Assembly (NCBI RefSeq): GCF_003931565.1
Contig: NZ_RRYI01000011.1
Coordinates: 62,001 to 126,000, forward strand
DNA length: 64,000 nt
From: Caulobacter sp. 602-1
Lineage (GTDB): Bacteria; Pseudomonadota; Alphaproteobacteria; Caulobacterales; Caulobacteraceae
Direction of reading: 5' to 3'
Shown here: positions 51,479-59,268 of the stretch, in pieces
Numbering within the stretch: the stretch's first letter is position 1
Layout of the letters: every line of letters begins with the position of its first letter
Position numbers and translations under genes: made by a program
The notes under the pieces: generated by a model
Told to the model about the DNA's origin: nothing
The model's database searches: none
Seen by the model: the letters and a program-made list of their open reading frames with translations, nothing else

Positions 51479-52223
51479 GGCCGCGCGTGGCGCGATCCTG
51501 CGGGAAGATCCTGAAGCCCTTCGCGACCAGCTTCAGCGCTTCCCAATGGATCGCCGCCAGGATGCCGGCGACCTGCCAGGGATGGCCCGCCAGCGCCTTC
51601 CAAATGGCGAGATCGGTAAGGTCTCGCCGCTCGCCCGAAAAGGTCGCGGCCAGCACCAGCCCCTCCTCGCCCAGCACGTCGACGCCGATATGGACGGCCT
51701 CGCCCGGCGGCGCGATCTCGAATCCATAACGCAGGTGCATCGGCAGGAAAGGCGAGACATAGAACGCCTTGCGCGCGTTCTGCTCGACCCAGCCGCCCAC
51801 CGTCCGCGTGGCCGGAAGCACGTAGTCGTGGCGCTGGCCGAACGTGTTGCGAACGGCGTGGATCGTGGCGACCAGCCTGCCGTCCGCGTCATGGCAGAAG
51901 AACACGCTCAGCGGATTGAAGCCCTTGCCCAGGATGCGCGGCATGGCCAGCACGCTGATCCGCGCGGCGTCCAACCCTTCCGCCCGCAGCTTGGCCAGCA
52001 CGACGTCCTTCAGCGACCCCCTGGGGTCGTCGAGATGGTCGCGATCATGGAAGCCGATCAGGTTCAGGCGCCCGCGCGAAAACCGCTTCAGCGACCGGTC
52101 GAGCGTATCGATCTCGTCGAGATCCAGCAGCAGCATGAACACGCGGTAGCTCAGCCGATGGCGCTTGGGCCGCATCCGCTCGTGAACGACACGACCACTG
52201 TAGAGCGCCGAGCGGAGGGTCAC
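51384..52223 (-). CDS. DUF1365 family protein
   Basis: A 279-residue protein. Family segments are YSGRVVHERMRPKRHRLSYR, RILGKGFNPLSVFFCHD, NTFGQRHDYVLP and VSPFLPMHLRYGFEI. DUF1365 proteins recur beside CFA-type methyltransferases and flavin amine oxidases, and are thought to act in fatty-acid or lipid modification. The conserved part ends near residue 245; the last 30 residues are low-complexity and run antisense to trmFO. Its ATG overlaps the stop of the flavin oxidoreductase by 4 bases. Confidence 0.92.
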   Translation of the reverse strand: MTLRSALYSGRVVHERMRPKRHRLSYRVFMLLLDLDEIDTLDRSLKRFSRGRLNLIGFHDRDHLDDPRGSLKDVVLAKLRAEGLDAARISVLAMPRILGKGFNPLSVFFCHDADGRLVATIHAVRNTFGQRHDYVLPATRTVGGWVEQNARKAFYVSPFLPMHLRYGFEIAPPGEAVHIGVDVLGEEGLVLAATFSGERRDLTDLAIWKALAGHPWQVAGILAAIHWEALKLVAKGFRIFPQDRATRGLRRPASPLASTPPGPSARAGSSAASWPGRAP

Positions 52224-53539
52224 GCGACCAGCTCCCGCTGGGCCTCGACGGCGGGCGGGTCAAGAAAGATCCTGCCCGACGGCTCGGGCGTCAGCCACGG
52301 ACGATGAACGCCGCCCAGCTGCTCGGCGACGGCCAGGCCCGCCTGCAGGCCGTCCTCGTGGAAGCCCGAGCCGAAATAGGCTCCGCAGAACCAGGTCCGG
52401 CGACGCCCTTGCAACGACCACAGCCGGCGTTGGGCCAGCATGGCCGGGCTGTCGAACAGCGGGTGCTCATAGACCTGATCGTGAAGCAGCTCGCCCGGCG
52501 TCTGGTCCGGGTTCAGGGACAGGAAGACCGGCGCCTCGCCGATCGGCTGCAGGCGATTCATCCAGTAGGTCACGCCGCCGTCCTCGCCGCGCCGCCCCAC
52601 ATGGTTCCAGCTGGCCCAGGCCGCCCGCCGGCGGGGCATCTGCCGGGCGTCGCGGTGCAGCACCGCCCGGTTGCGGCTGTAACGGAAGGCGCCCAGCAGC
52701 GCGCGCTCCTCCGCCGTCGGCGAGGCCAGCATCCGCAGCGCCTGGTCGGCGTGGGCGGCGATGACGACCTGGTCGTAGGTACGCATCTGGCCGGCGGCGT
52801 CCTCGATCGAGACGCCGTCCGGCTGGCGATGGATGGCCCTCACCGGGCGCCCCGTGAGGATGTCGCCGGAGATCCCGACGGCCAGCTTCTCGACATAGCG
52901 GGCGCTGCCGCCCGCCACCGTGCGCCAGATCGGACGCTTGTCGACCGGCAGCATCAGCCCGTGATTGTCGAAGAACCGCAGGAGGGCGGCCGCCGGAAAC
53001 TCGCGGATATCGCTCATCGAGGTCGACCAGATCGCCGCCGCCTGCGGCAGCAGGTGATCTTCCTGGAACGCCCGCCCGAAACCCTGCTGGCGCAGATATT
53101 CGTCGAGCCGGCAGAGCCCCCCGGTCTCGAGCTCCGGCGGGATGGCGCGACCCTCGCGATAGAACCGCATGACGTCCAGCAGCATCTTCAGGAAGCGCGG
53201 GTTCAGCGCGTTGCGCTTCTGGGCCAGGAGGTTGGTGCTGGAATATTCCAGCGCCCCGCCGTCCAGCGACACGCCGAACGACATGTCGGTCGCCACGGTC
53301 TCGACGCCCAGATGCTGGAACAGCGCCGTCAGGTTCGGATAGTTCGGCTCGTTGTAGACGATAAAGCCGGTGTCGATCGCCGTGCCGTCCACGCGAACCG
53401 TATGGGCGTGACCGCCGAGCCGGTCGTCGGCCTCGTACAGCGTCACGTCATGGCCGCGCGACAGCAGCCAGGCGGCGGAAAGTCCCGAGATTCCGGCGCC
53501 GATCACGGCGACGGACAGACGAGGAACGACGGTGGCCAA
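52220..53539 (-). CDS. FAD-dependent amine-oxidase-like oxidoreductase
   Basis: A 439-residue flavoprotein with the dinucleotide motif VAVIGAGISGLSAAWLLSRG (about residues 10-29), GGHAHTVRVDGTAIDTGFIV, and a late FAD segment FCGAYFGSGFHEDGLQAG. The family accompanies cyclopropane/unsaturated fatty-acid modification genes. It is first in the operon with DUF1365, and divergent from the CFA-type methyltransferase. A GGAAC-N17-CGTT promoter lies 60 bases upstream. Confidence 0.92.
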   Translation of the reverse strand: MATVVPRLSVAVIGAGISGLSAAWLLSRGHDVTLYEADDRLGGHAHTVRVDGTAIDTGFIVYNEPNYPNLTALFQHLGVETVATDMSFGVSLDGGALEYSSTNLLAQKRNALNPRFLKMLLDVMRFYREGRAIPPELETGGLCRLDEYLRQQGFGRAFQEDHLLPQAAAIWSTSMSDIREFPAAALLRFFDNHGLMLPVDKRPIWRTVAGGSARYVEKLAVGISGDILTGRPVRAIHRQPDGVSIEDAAGQMRTYDQVVIAAHADQALRMLASPTAEERALLGAFRYSRNRAVLHRDARQMPRRRAAWASWNHVGRRGEDGGVTYWMNRLQPIGEAPVFLSLNPDQTPGELLHDQVYEHPLFDSPAMLAQRRLWSLQGRRRTWFCGAYFGSGFHEDGLQAGLAVAEQLGGVHRPWLTPEPSGRIFLDPPAVEAQRELVA

Positions 53540-53598
53540 GGCGATCTCCCAACGGCGTCCGAGCGACGCTTCGGGAGCAGCTACGGACTATCGCGGCA

Positions 53599-53624
53599 AA
53601 CGGACGCATCCAATTCGTCGTTCC
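53599..53624 (-). promoter_or_regulatory. ECF-type promoter of the flavin oxidoreductase-DUF1365 operon
   Basis: On the minus strand GGAAC (53624-53620) and CGTT (53602-53599) are 17 bases apart, an exact match to the ECF/general-stress pattern GGAAC-N16/17-CGTT. It lies 60 bases before the 53539 start. It may be read by the ECF factor encoded at 55170 or by EcfG/SigT. Confidence 0.6.
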
Positions 53625-53662
53625 GCGCGTAGCTGTCCCCGGAATAGGGAAAGGAGCGGCCC

Positions 53663-54703
53663 ATGAGTTTGATGAAGGCGGCGATCCACGCGTTCGAGGA
53701 CGCGCCGATGCCCGACCTGGTGTCGCGCGCGGCGATCGACATGCTGGTCGGAGACGTGCGCCGGCGCCTGTCCTACGCCCCGGACGACGCCACCGCCCTC
53801 TTCGCCCGCGACATGGACTACCATCCGATCGCCACCCACACCGACGACGCCAACGCCCAGCACTATGAACTGCCCGCCGCCTTCTTCGAGACCGTGCTGG
53901 GTCCGAACCTGAAATATTCCAGCGGCCTCTATCCGCCCGGCGCGACCAAGCTGGAACACGCCGAAGCCGAGGCTCTCCGCGAGAGCGCCGCCCATGCCGA
54001 CCTGCGCGACGGCCAGGACGTGCTGGAGCTGGGCTGCGGCTGGGGCTCGCTGTCGCTGTGGATGGCCCGGCGCTATCCAAATTCGCGGATCGTCAGCGTC
54101 TCCAACTCGACCTCTCAGCGGACCTTCATCGAAAGCCGCGCAGCCGCGCGCGGCCTGACCAACCTGACCGTCGTCACCGCCGACATGAACGACTTCCGAA
54201 CGGACCGCCGCTTCGACCGCGTGGTCTCGGTGGAGATGTTCGAGCACATGTCCAACTGGCGCGCTCTGCTGGCTCGGGTGCGCGGCTGGCTCAAGCCCGA
54301 GGGCCTGCTGTTCCTGCACGTCTTCACCCACCGCACGACGCCGTACCGGTTCGAGACCGACGACCCGGCCGACTGGATCGCCCAGTATTTCTTCGCCGGC
54401 GGCGTCATGCCCAGCCACGACCTGGCGCGGCAGTTCCCGGACCTGTTCACCGTCGAGGCCGACTGGCGCTGGAGCGGCGAGCACTATGCCCGCACCGCCC
54501 GCCAGTGGCTGGCCAACATGGACGCCAACCGCGCCAAGCTCGATCCGGTGCTGACCGAGGTCTATGGCAAGGACGCGGCCGTCTGGCGGCGGCGCTGGCG
54601 ACTGTTCTTCCTGGCCACCGCCGGCCTCTTCGGCCATCGCGGCGGCGAGGAATGGGGCGTCAGCCATTACCGTATGCGTCCGGTTCAGGAGACCGCCCGA
54701 TGA
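53663..54703 (+). CDS. CFA-synthase-family methyltransferase
   Basis: A 346-residue SAM-dependent methyltransferase of the cyclopropane-fatty-acid synthase family. Diagnostic motifs are LKYSSGLYPPGATKLEHAEA, VLELGCGWGSLSLWMARR (SAM motif I, about residues 116-133), SVSNSTSQRTFIESRA, FEHMSNWRAL and HVFTHRTTPYRFET. It is shorter than CfaB/CfaA enzymes of about 390-400 residues, because the N-terminal lipid-binding part is reduced. It methylates unsaturated fatty acyl chains of phospholipids. A GGAG ribosome site precedes it; DUF2177 follows with a 4-base overlap. Confidence 0.93.
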   Translation: MSLMKAAIHAFEDAPMPDLVSRAAIDMLVGDVRRRLSYAPDDATALFARDMDYHPIATHTDDANAQHYELPAAFFETVLGPNLKYSSGLYPPGATKLEHAEAEALRESAAHADLRDGQDVLELGCGWGSLSLWMARRYPNSRIVSVSNSTSQRTFIESRAAARGLTNLTVVTADMNDFRTDRRFDRVVSVEMFEHMSNWRALLARVRGWLKPEGLLFLHVFTHRTTPYRFETDDPADWIAQYFFAGGVMPSHDLARQFPDLFTVEADWRWSGEHYARTARQWLANMDANRAKLDPVLTEVYGKDAAVWRRRWRLFFLATAGLFGHRGGEEWGVSHYRMRPVQETAR

Positions 54704-55104
54704 TCCGCCTCGTCGCCGGCTACGCGACCGCCGCCCTGACCATGCTGGTCCTGGATGGAGTGTGGCTGACCGTGGCCACGCCTCGCCTCTACAAGCCGCG
54801 CATCGGCGAGTTGCTGGCCGACAAGCCGTCGCTGCCGCCGGCCGTCGTCTTCTACTTTCTGTACGTCGCCGCCATCGTCGTGCTGGCCATCCAGCCGGCC
54901 TTGCGCGAGGGCGGCTGGCGGCGCCTGCTGACCCACGCGGTCGTCTTCGGCCTCGTCGCCTACGCGACTTACGACCTGACCAACCAGGCGACGCTGAAGA
55001 CCTGGTCGACCACCATCACGCTCGTCGACATGGCCTGGGGAACCCTGGTGACCACCGCCGCCGCCTCGGCAGGCTACGCGGTGATGCGTTGGATTGGGAA
55101 ATAG
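54700..55104 (+). CDS. DUF2177 family membrane protein
   Basis: A 134-residue protein with four helices (about 5-25, 45-65, 78-95, 107-127). MLVLDGVWLTVATPRLY and YATYDLTNQATLK, W(S)TTITLVDMAWG are the DUF2177 signature. The family is a usual neighbour of CFA-type genes. Its function is unknown, perhaps a membrane helper for lipid modification. The ATG overlaps the methyltransferase stop. Confidence 0.9.
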   Translation: MIRLVAGYATAALTMLVLDGVWLTVATPRLYKPRIGELLADKPSLPPAVVFYFLYVAAIVVLAIQPALREGGWRRLLTHAVVFGLVAYATYDLTNQATLKTWSTTITLVDMAWGTLVTTAAASAGYAVMRWIGK

Positions 55105-55133
55105 TCACGTTGCCAGACCGAATTGACCGTGCG

Positions 55134-55167
55134 AGCGTCCCCGCTCTTGGGAGCTCGCGGGGACGCT
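55134..55167 (+). promoter_or_regulatory. Hairpin covering the ribosome site of the ECF sigma gene
   Basis: A perfect 11-bp inverted repeat, AGCGTCCCCGC and GCGGGGACGCT, with a 12-base loop ends two bases before the ATG at 55170. The purine stretch GCGGGGA that could serve as Shine-Dalgarno is inside the right arm, so the fold would block initiation. Confidence 0.5.
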
Positions 55168-55169
55168 TG

Positions 55170-55736
55170 ATGGACGCCGACACCAGCCGCGCCTTGCTGT
55201 CACGCGCCATCGCGCGCGTGGCCAACCGCGACTCAGATGCGTTGAAATACGTCTATCGTCACACATCCGCGAAACTGTTCGGCGTTTGCCTCCGTATCTT
55301 GAACGACCGCGAGGAGGCGGAAGACGTGCTTCAGGATGTGTACCTCACCGTCTGGAACAAGGCCGACAAGTTCGACGCCGAGAAGGCCAGCCCGATCACC
55401 TGGCTGGTCAGTCTGGCCCGCAACCGCGCGATCGACCGCCTGCGCGCCCGCGGCGCCAGGGGCGGAAGCGCCGCGACCGCCGGCGTCGAGGAGGCCGAGG
55501 CCTTGCCTGACGGCGCGCCCCTGGCCTCGACCCTGATCGAGGACGAGGACGACCGCCGCCGCCTCGAAGGCTGCCTGGATCAGCTGGACCCGAAGCACGC
55601 CGGCGCGGTGCGCACCGCCTTCTTCGACGGCGTCACCTACGAGGCCCTGGCCAACATGCTGAGCGTGCCGCTGGGCACGATGAAAAGCTGGATCCGGCGC
55701 AGCCTGATCAGCCTGCGCGCGTGCCTCGAAGCATGA
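55170..55736 (+). CDS. ECF sigma-70 factor
   Basis: A 188-residue extracytoplasmic-function sigma factor. Region 2 (about 25-90) shows LKYVYRHTSAKLFGVCLRIL, REEAEDVLQDVYLTVW and LVSLARNRAIDRLR; region 4 (about 128-180) shows DPKHAGAVRTAFFDGVTYEA and VPLGTMKSWIRRSLISLR. The chosen ATG at 55170 gives the usual length; an in-frame TTG at 55110 would add 20 residues. The anti-sigma gene overlaps by 4 bases. Its likely regulon is the adjacent lipid-modification genes. Confidence 0.92.
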   Translation: MDADTSRALLSRAIARVANRDSDALKYVYRHTSAKLFGVCLRILNDREEAEDVLQDVYLTVWNKADKFDAEKASPITWLVSLARNRAIDRLRARGARGGSAATAGVEEAEALPDGAPLASTLIEDEDDRRRLEGCLDQLDPKHAGAVRTAFFDGVTYEALANMLSVPLGTMKSWIRRSLISLRACLEA

Positions 55737-56470
55737 CCGACGCCCTGCCCCCGCATGACGGCGAAGACCGCCCCCTGGCCGGCGAATACGTTCTGGGCGT
55801 TTTGGACGCTCACGAGCGCGCCGAGGCGCAAGCCCGCATCGCCGCCGAACCGGCTTTCGCCCGCGCCGTCGAATGGTGGGAAGGTCGCCTGGCCCATCTC
55901 GCCGAGCGCATTCCCCCGATCGAGCCGCCGGCCGCGGTCTGGCCGCGCATCGCCAACCTGATCGGCGCCGCGACGCAGAAGCCTTCGACCTGGAACAATG
56001 TCCGCCTGTGGCAAGGCGCTTCGGCCGGCGCCCTCGCGCTGGCTGCGGCCAGCATCGTCGCCCTCGTCGTGACACCACGTCCCGCTCCGCCGCCGGCCGT
56101 CGCCCCGGCCAAGCCGCCGCCGGCGGTCGCCGAGGTGGCGCTGATCACCGACCCGGCCACCAAGCAGCCGGCCCTGGTCGCGACCCTCGACCATGCCGCC
56201 GGCAAGCTGATCCTGACGCCCGTCTCGATGAAGATGCCGGCCGGCCGCGAGGCCGAACTGTGGATCATCCCCGAGGGCCAGAAAGCCATCTCTCTGGGCA
56301 TTGTTCCCAGCGACGCGCCCAAGGCCATCGCCCTGCCCGCCGGCCTGACCGGCGCGGGAACCTACACCGCCTTGCTAGCCATCACCGACGAGCCGCCCGG
56401 CGGCGCGCCCACTGGCGTCGCCACCGGTCAGGTGCGCGCGGCGGGCAAGTTCGTGGCCCAGACGGAATAG
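55733..56470 (+). CDS. RskA-type anti-sigma factor
   Basis: A 245-residue single-pass membrane anti-sigma factor. The N-terminal sigma-binding domain (LAGEYVLGVLDAHERAEAQA, FARAVEWWEGRLAHLAE) has no zinc HxxxCxxC motif. A membrane helix at about residues 95-114 is followed by a Pro-rich linker and a periplasmic RskA/anti-sigma-K domain (MKMPAGREAELWIIPEGQKA, PAGLTGAGTYTALLAITDE). It holds the upstream ECF factor until a periplasmic signal releases it. Its ATG overlaps the sigma stop. Confidence 0.92.
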   Translation: MTDALPPHDGEDRPLAGEYVLGVLDAHERAEAQARIAAEPAFARAVEWWEGRLAHLAERIPPIEPPAAVWPRIANLIGAATQKPSTWNNVRLWQGASAGALALAAASIVALVVTPRPAPPPAVAPAKPPPAVAEVALITDPATKQPALVATLDHAAGKLILTPVSMKMPAGREAELWIIPEGQKAISLGIVPSDAPKAIALPAGLTGAGTYTALLAITDEPPGGAPTGVATGQVRAAGKFVAQTE

Positions 56471-56485
56471 CCGCCTCTCGCCGCC

Positions 56486-56511
56486 GCTAAGTAAGTCGTT
56501 TATGACTTAGC
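56486..56511. promoter_or_regulatory. Palindromic operator of the purine catabolism operon
   Basis: Outer arms GCTAAGT (56486-56492) and ACTTAGC (56505-56511), with a second inner pair AAGTC (56493-56497) and GACTT (56504-56508), form a 26-base AT-richer palindrome 145 bases before the first gene. It is a good candidate site for the operon's own TetR regulator (61893). Confidence 0.5.
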
Positions 56512-56655
56512 AACAGGCGCCGCCGCTCCGCGGATGGCGCGTGTCGAGGCGCCCGCGCGTGATGAGCACGCCGGGGCGGTCGCGGAGCGGGGCTTCCGGG
56601 CTCTCTCCTGCTACCGCTGGCTCTCGACGGCGAGTAGAGCGGGGTCGAATCGGGA

Positions 56656-57909
56656 GTGGCGGAAGCGTTCGACATCGGGGCCAGGGCCAAGGCGCGTTGC
56701 GACCAGTTGGGCGTCGCGCCCTACAGCGAGGTCGACGGCCAGTTGACCCGGCGGTTCCTCACCGCCGCGCACGAGGCCGCCCTGACCGCCACGAGCGGCT
56801 GGATGCTGGAGGCCGGCATGAGCGTGCGCCGCGACGCCGCCGCCAACCTGATCGGCCGCTACGATGGCCAACTTCCCGACGCGAAGGCGCTGATCATCGG
56901 CTCGCACATCGACAGCGTCCGCAATGGCGGGCGCTATGACGGACCGCTGGGGATCATGCTCGGGATCGACGTGGTCGAGGCCCTGAACCGCGCCGGCCGC
57001 CGTTTACCGTTCGCGATCGAGGTCGTCGCGTTCGGCGACGAGGAAGGCTCGCGCTTCCCCGCCTCGATGAGCTGCAGCCGGGCCATCGCCGGGACGCTGG
57101 ACGCCTCGGCGCTGGACATGAAGGACGCCGACGGCGTGTCGGTCGCGCAGGCGCTGAAGGCGTTCGGCGGCGATCCGGACGCCATCGCCAGCGCGGCGCG
57201 CAAGCCCGAGCAGGTGCTGGCCTTCCTCGAAGCGCACATTGAACAGGGTCCGGTGCTGGAGGCCGAGGGCCTGGCCCTGGGCGTCGTCACCGCCATCGCC
57301 GCCCAGAAGCGGCTGATGGTGCGCATCGAGGGGACCGCCGGCCACGCCGGCACGACGCCGATGAACCTGCGCAAGGATCCCGGTCCGGCCGCCGCCGAGG
57401 CGATCCTGGCCCTGGAGCGGATCTGCCGCGCGGGAACGGACGGTCTGGTCGGCACGGTCGGCCGGATGACCGCCCTGCCCGGCGCGTTCAACGTCATCCC
57501 CGGCGCGATCGAGTTCTCGATGGACATCCGCGCCGAGACCTCGGCGACGCGCGACGAGGCGGTGATGACCATCGGCGCCGAGATCCACGCCATCGCCGCC
57601 GAGCGCGGCCTTTCGGCGACCGTCACCCTGATGCAGGCCCTCGCCGAAAGCCCCTGCGATCCGTCGCTGATGAACCTGCTGGACGAAGCGCTGGCGGATC
57701 TTTCCCTGCCCGCGCGGCGGCTGCCCTCGGGCGCGGGTCACGACGCCATGGTGATGGCTGACCTGTGCCCGGTCGCCATGCTGTTCATCCGCTGCGAGGG
57801 CGGCGTCAGTCATAACCCGGCCGAAGCCGTCACCGAGGCCGATTGCGCCCTGGCGGCCCAGGCCATGCTCCTCTTCATCGACAAGCTAGAACGACGCGAA
57901 CGCGCATGA
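56656..57909 (+). CDS. allC: Allantoate amidohydrolase (M20 family)
   Basis: A 417-residue metal-dependent hydrolase that converts allantoate to ureidoglycine, CO2 and ammonia. M20 metal-site motifs are LIIGSHIDSVRNGGRYDGPLG (His and Asp), FGDEEGSRFPAS (catalytic Glu pair), AHIEQGPVLE and the C-terminal SGAGHDAMVM histidine. The start is GTG at 56656. N-carbamoyl amino acid hydrolases are close relatives; the purine operon context decides for allantoate. Its stop overlaps the aminotransferase ATG. Confidence 0.9.
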   Translation: MAEAFDIGARAKARCDQLGVAPYSEVDGQLTRRFLTAAHEAALTATSGWMLEAGMSVRRDAAANLIGRYDGQLPDAKALIIGSHIDSVRNGGRYDGPLGIMLGIDVVEALNRAGRRLPFAIEVVAFGDEEGSRFPASMSCSRAIAGTLDASALDMKDADGVSVAQALKAFGGDPDAIASAARKPEQVLAFLEAHIEQGPVLEAEGLALGVVTAIAAQKRLMVRIEGTAGHAGTTPMNLRKDPGPAAAEAILALERICRAGTDGLVGTVGRMTALPGAFNVIPGAIEFSMDIRAETSATRDEAVMTIGAEIHAIAAERGLSATVTLMQALAESPCDPSLMNLLDEALADLSLPARRLPSGAGHDAMVMADLCPVAMLFIRCEGGVSHNPAEAVTEADCALAAQAMLLFIDKLERRERA

Positions 57910-59129
57910 CCGATACCTACAAAGAGCTCGACCACCCCGCCCGCCTGCTGATGGGGCCCGGCCCGATCAACGTGCACCCGCGCGTGCTGCGGGCCATGTC
58001 GGTACAGCTTCTGGGCCAGTTCGACCCCGAGTTCACCGGCTATATGAACGAGGTCATGGCGCTGTATCGCGGCGTCTTCCAGACCACGAACCAGTGGACC
58101 TTCCTGATCGACGGCACCTCTCGCGCCGGCATCGAGGCGGCCCTGGTCTCGACGCTCAGCCCCGGCGACGACGTCGTGGTGGTCAACGCCGGACGCTTCG
58201 GCCTGCTGTTGGCCGAGATCGCCGAACGTTGCGACGCCAAGGTCACTTTCGTCGAGGGCGCGTGGGGCGCGATCGTCGACCCGCAGGCGGTCGAGGACGC
58301 CGTGGCCCGCGTCAAGCCGCGCCTGGTCGCCTGCGTCCACGGCGACACTTCCACGACCATCGCCCAGCCGATCGAGGCCATCGGCGAGATCTGCCGCCGC
58401 CACGACGCCCTGCTCTATGTCGACGCGACCGCGACCCTCGCGGGCATGAACGTTCCGGTGGACGTCTGGCAGGCCGACATCGTCACCGCCGGTCTGCAAA
58501 AGTGCCTGGGCGGCCCCTCGGGCTCGGCCCCGATCACCATCAGCGACCGCGCCGCCGAGCACATCGCCAGTCGCAAGCATGTCGAGCGCGGCATCGCCAC
58601 GGCGGGCGCCGCCTCGGGCCAGGGCCGCCGGATCGCCTCCAACTACTTCGACCTGGCGATGATCATGGACTACTGGTCTGACAAGCGCCTGAACCACCAC
58701 ACCGAGGCGGCCAACATGCTGTTCGCCTCGCGGGAGTGCGCGCGGATCGTTCTGGAGGAAGGCCTCGACGCGCGCTTCGCCCGCCACAAGCAGGCCGGCG
58801 CGGCGATGGTCGCGGGGATCGAGGCGCTGGGCCTGACGGTCTACGGCGACCAGGCTCACAAGATGACCAACGTCACCGGCGTGATCGCGCCCGACGGCGT
58901 CGACTACGATCGGGTGAAGACTCGCATGCGCACCGAGTTCGAGATCGAGATCGGCGCGGCCTTCGGGCCTCTGGCTGGTCAGATCTGGCGCATCGGAACC
59001 ATGGGCGTGAACGCACGGAAGCATGCGGTGTTGCAGACGCTCGCGGCGCTGGAAGCGGTGCTGCGCTGGGAAGGCTTCAAGGCTCCCGCCGGCGCCGGCG
59101 TCGACGCGGCGGCGAAGGTGTTCGGATGA
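57906..59129 (+). CDS. Ureidoglycine/alanine--glyoxylate aminotransferase (PucG-like)
   Basis: A 407-residue class V PLP aminotransferase. LLMGPGPINVHPRVLRAM, the PLP phosphate segment GTSRAGIEAAL, DATATLAGMNVPVD and the PLP lysine in TAGLQKCLGGPSGSAPI are visible. In purine operons this family, like Bacillus PucG, passes the amino group of ureidoglycine to glyoxylate, giving glycine. Serine- or alanine-glyoxylate activity is an alternative. The ATG at 57906 overlaps the allantoate gene by 4 bases. Confidence 0.87.
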   Translation: MTDTYKELDHPARLLMGPGPINVHPRVLRAMSVQLLGQFDPEFTGYMNEVMALYRGVFQTTNQWTFLIDGTSRAGIEAALVSTLSPGDDVVVVNAGRFGLLLAEIAERCDAKVTFVEGAWGAIVDPQAVEDAVARVKPRLVACVHGDTSTTIAQPIEAIGEICRRHDALLYVDATATLAGMNVPVDVWQADIVTAGLQKCLGGPSGSAPITISDRAAEHIASRKHVERGIATAGAASGQGRRIASNYFDLAMIMDYWSDKRLNHHTEAANMLFASRECARIVLEEGLDARFARHKQAGAAMVAGIEALGLTVYGDQAHKMTNVTGVIAPDGVDYDRVKTRMRTEFEIEIGAAFGPLAGQIWRIGTMGVNARKHAVLQTLAALEAVLRWEGFKAPAGAGVDAAAKVFG

Positions 59130-59151
59130 GCTGGCCGGTCTTCACCGTCTT

Positions 59152-59260
59152 CCCCCTCCGGGGGAGGAGCGCGAAGCGCGGAGGGGGCGAGTCAGAGCGC
59201 ATGCCCCTTACCTGCCCCCACCTGACCGCGCCTTGCGCGGTCGTCCGCCCCCGGAGGGGG
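59152..59260. repeat. Inverted-repeat element inside the purine operon
   Basis: Perfect 13-base arms CCCCCTCCGGGGG (59152-59164) and CCCCCGGAGGGGG (59248-59260) enclose smaller GC-rich hairpins (such as CCGCGCC-TTG-CGCGG near 59226-59240). It occupies most of the 139-base gap between two operon genes. The right arm supplies the GGAGGGGG ribosome site of the allantoinase gene. Confidence 0.7.
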
Positions 59261-59268
59261 CAGAAGTC

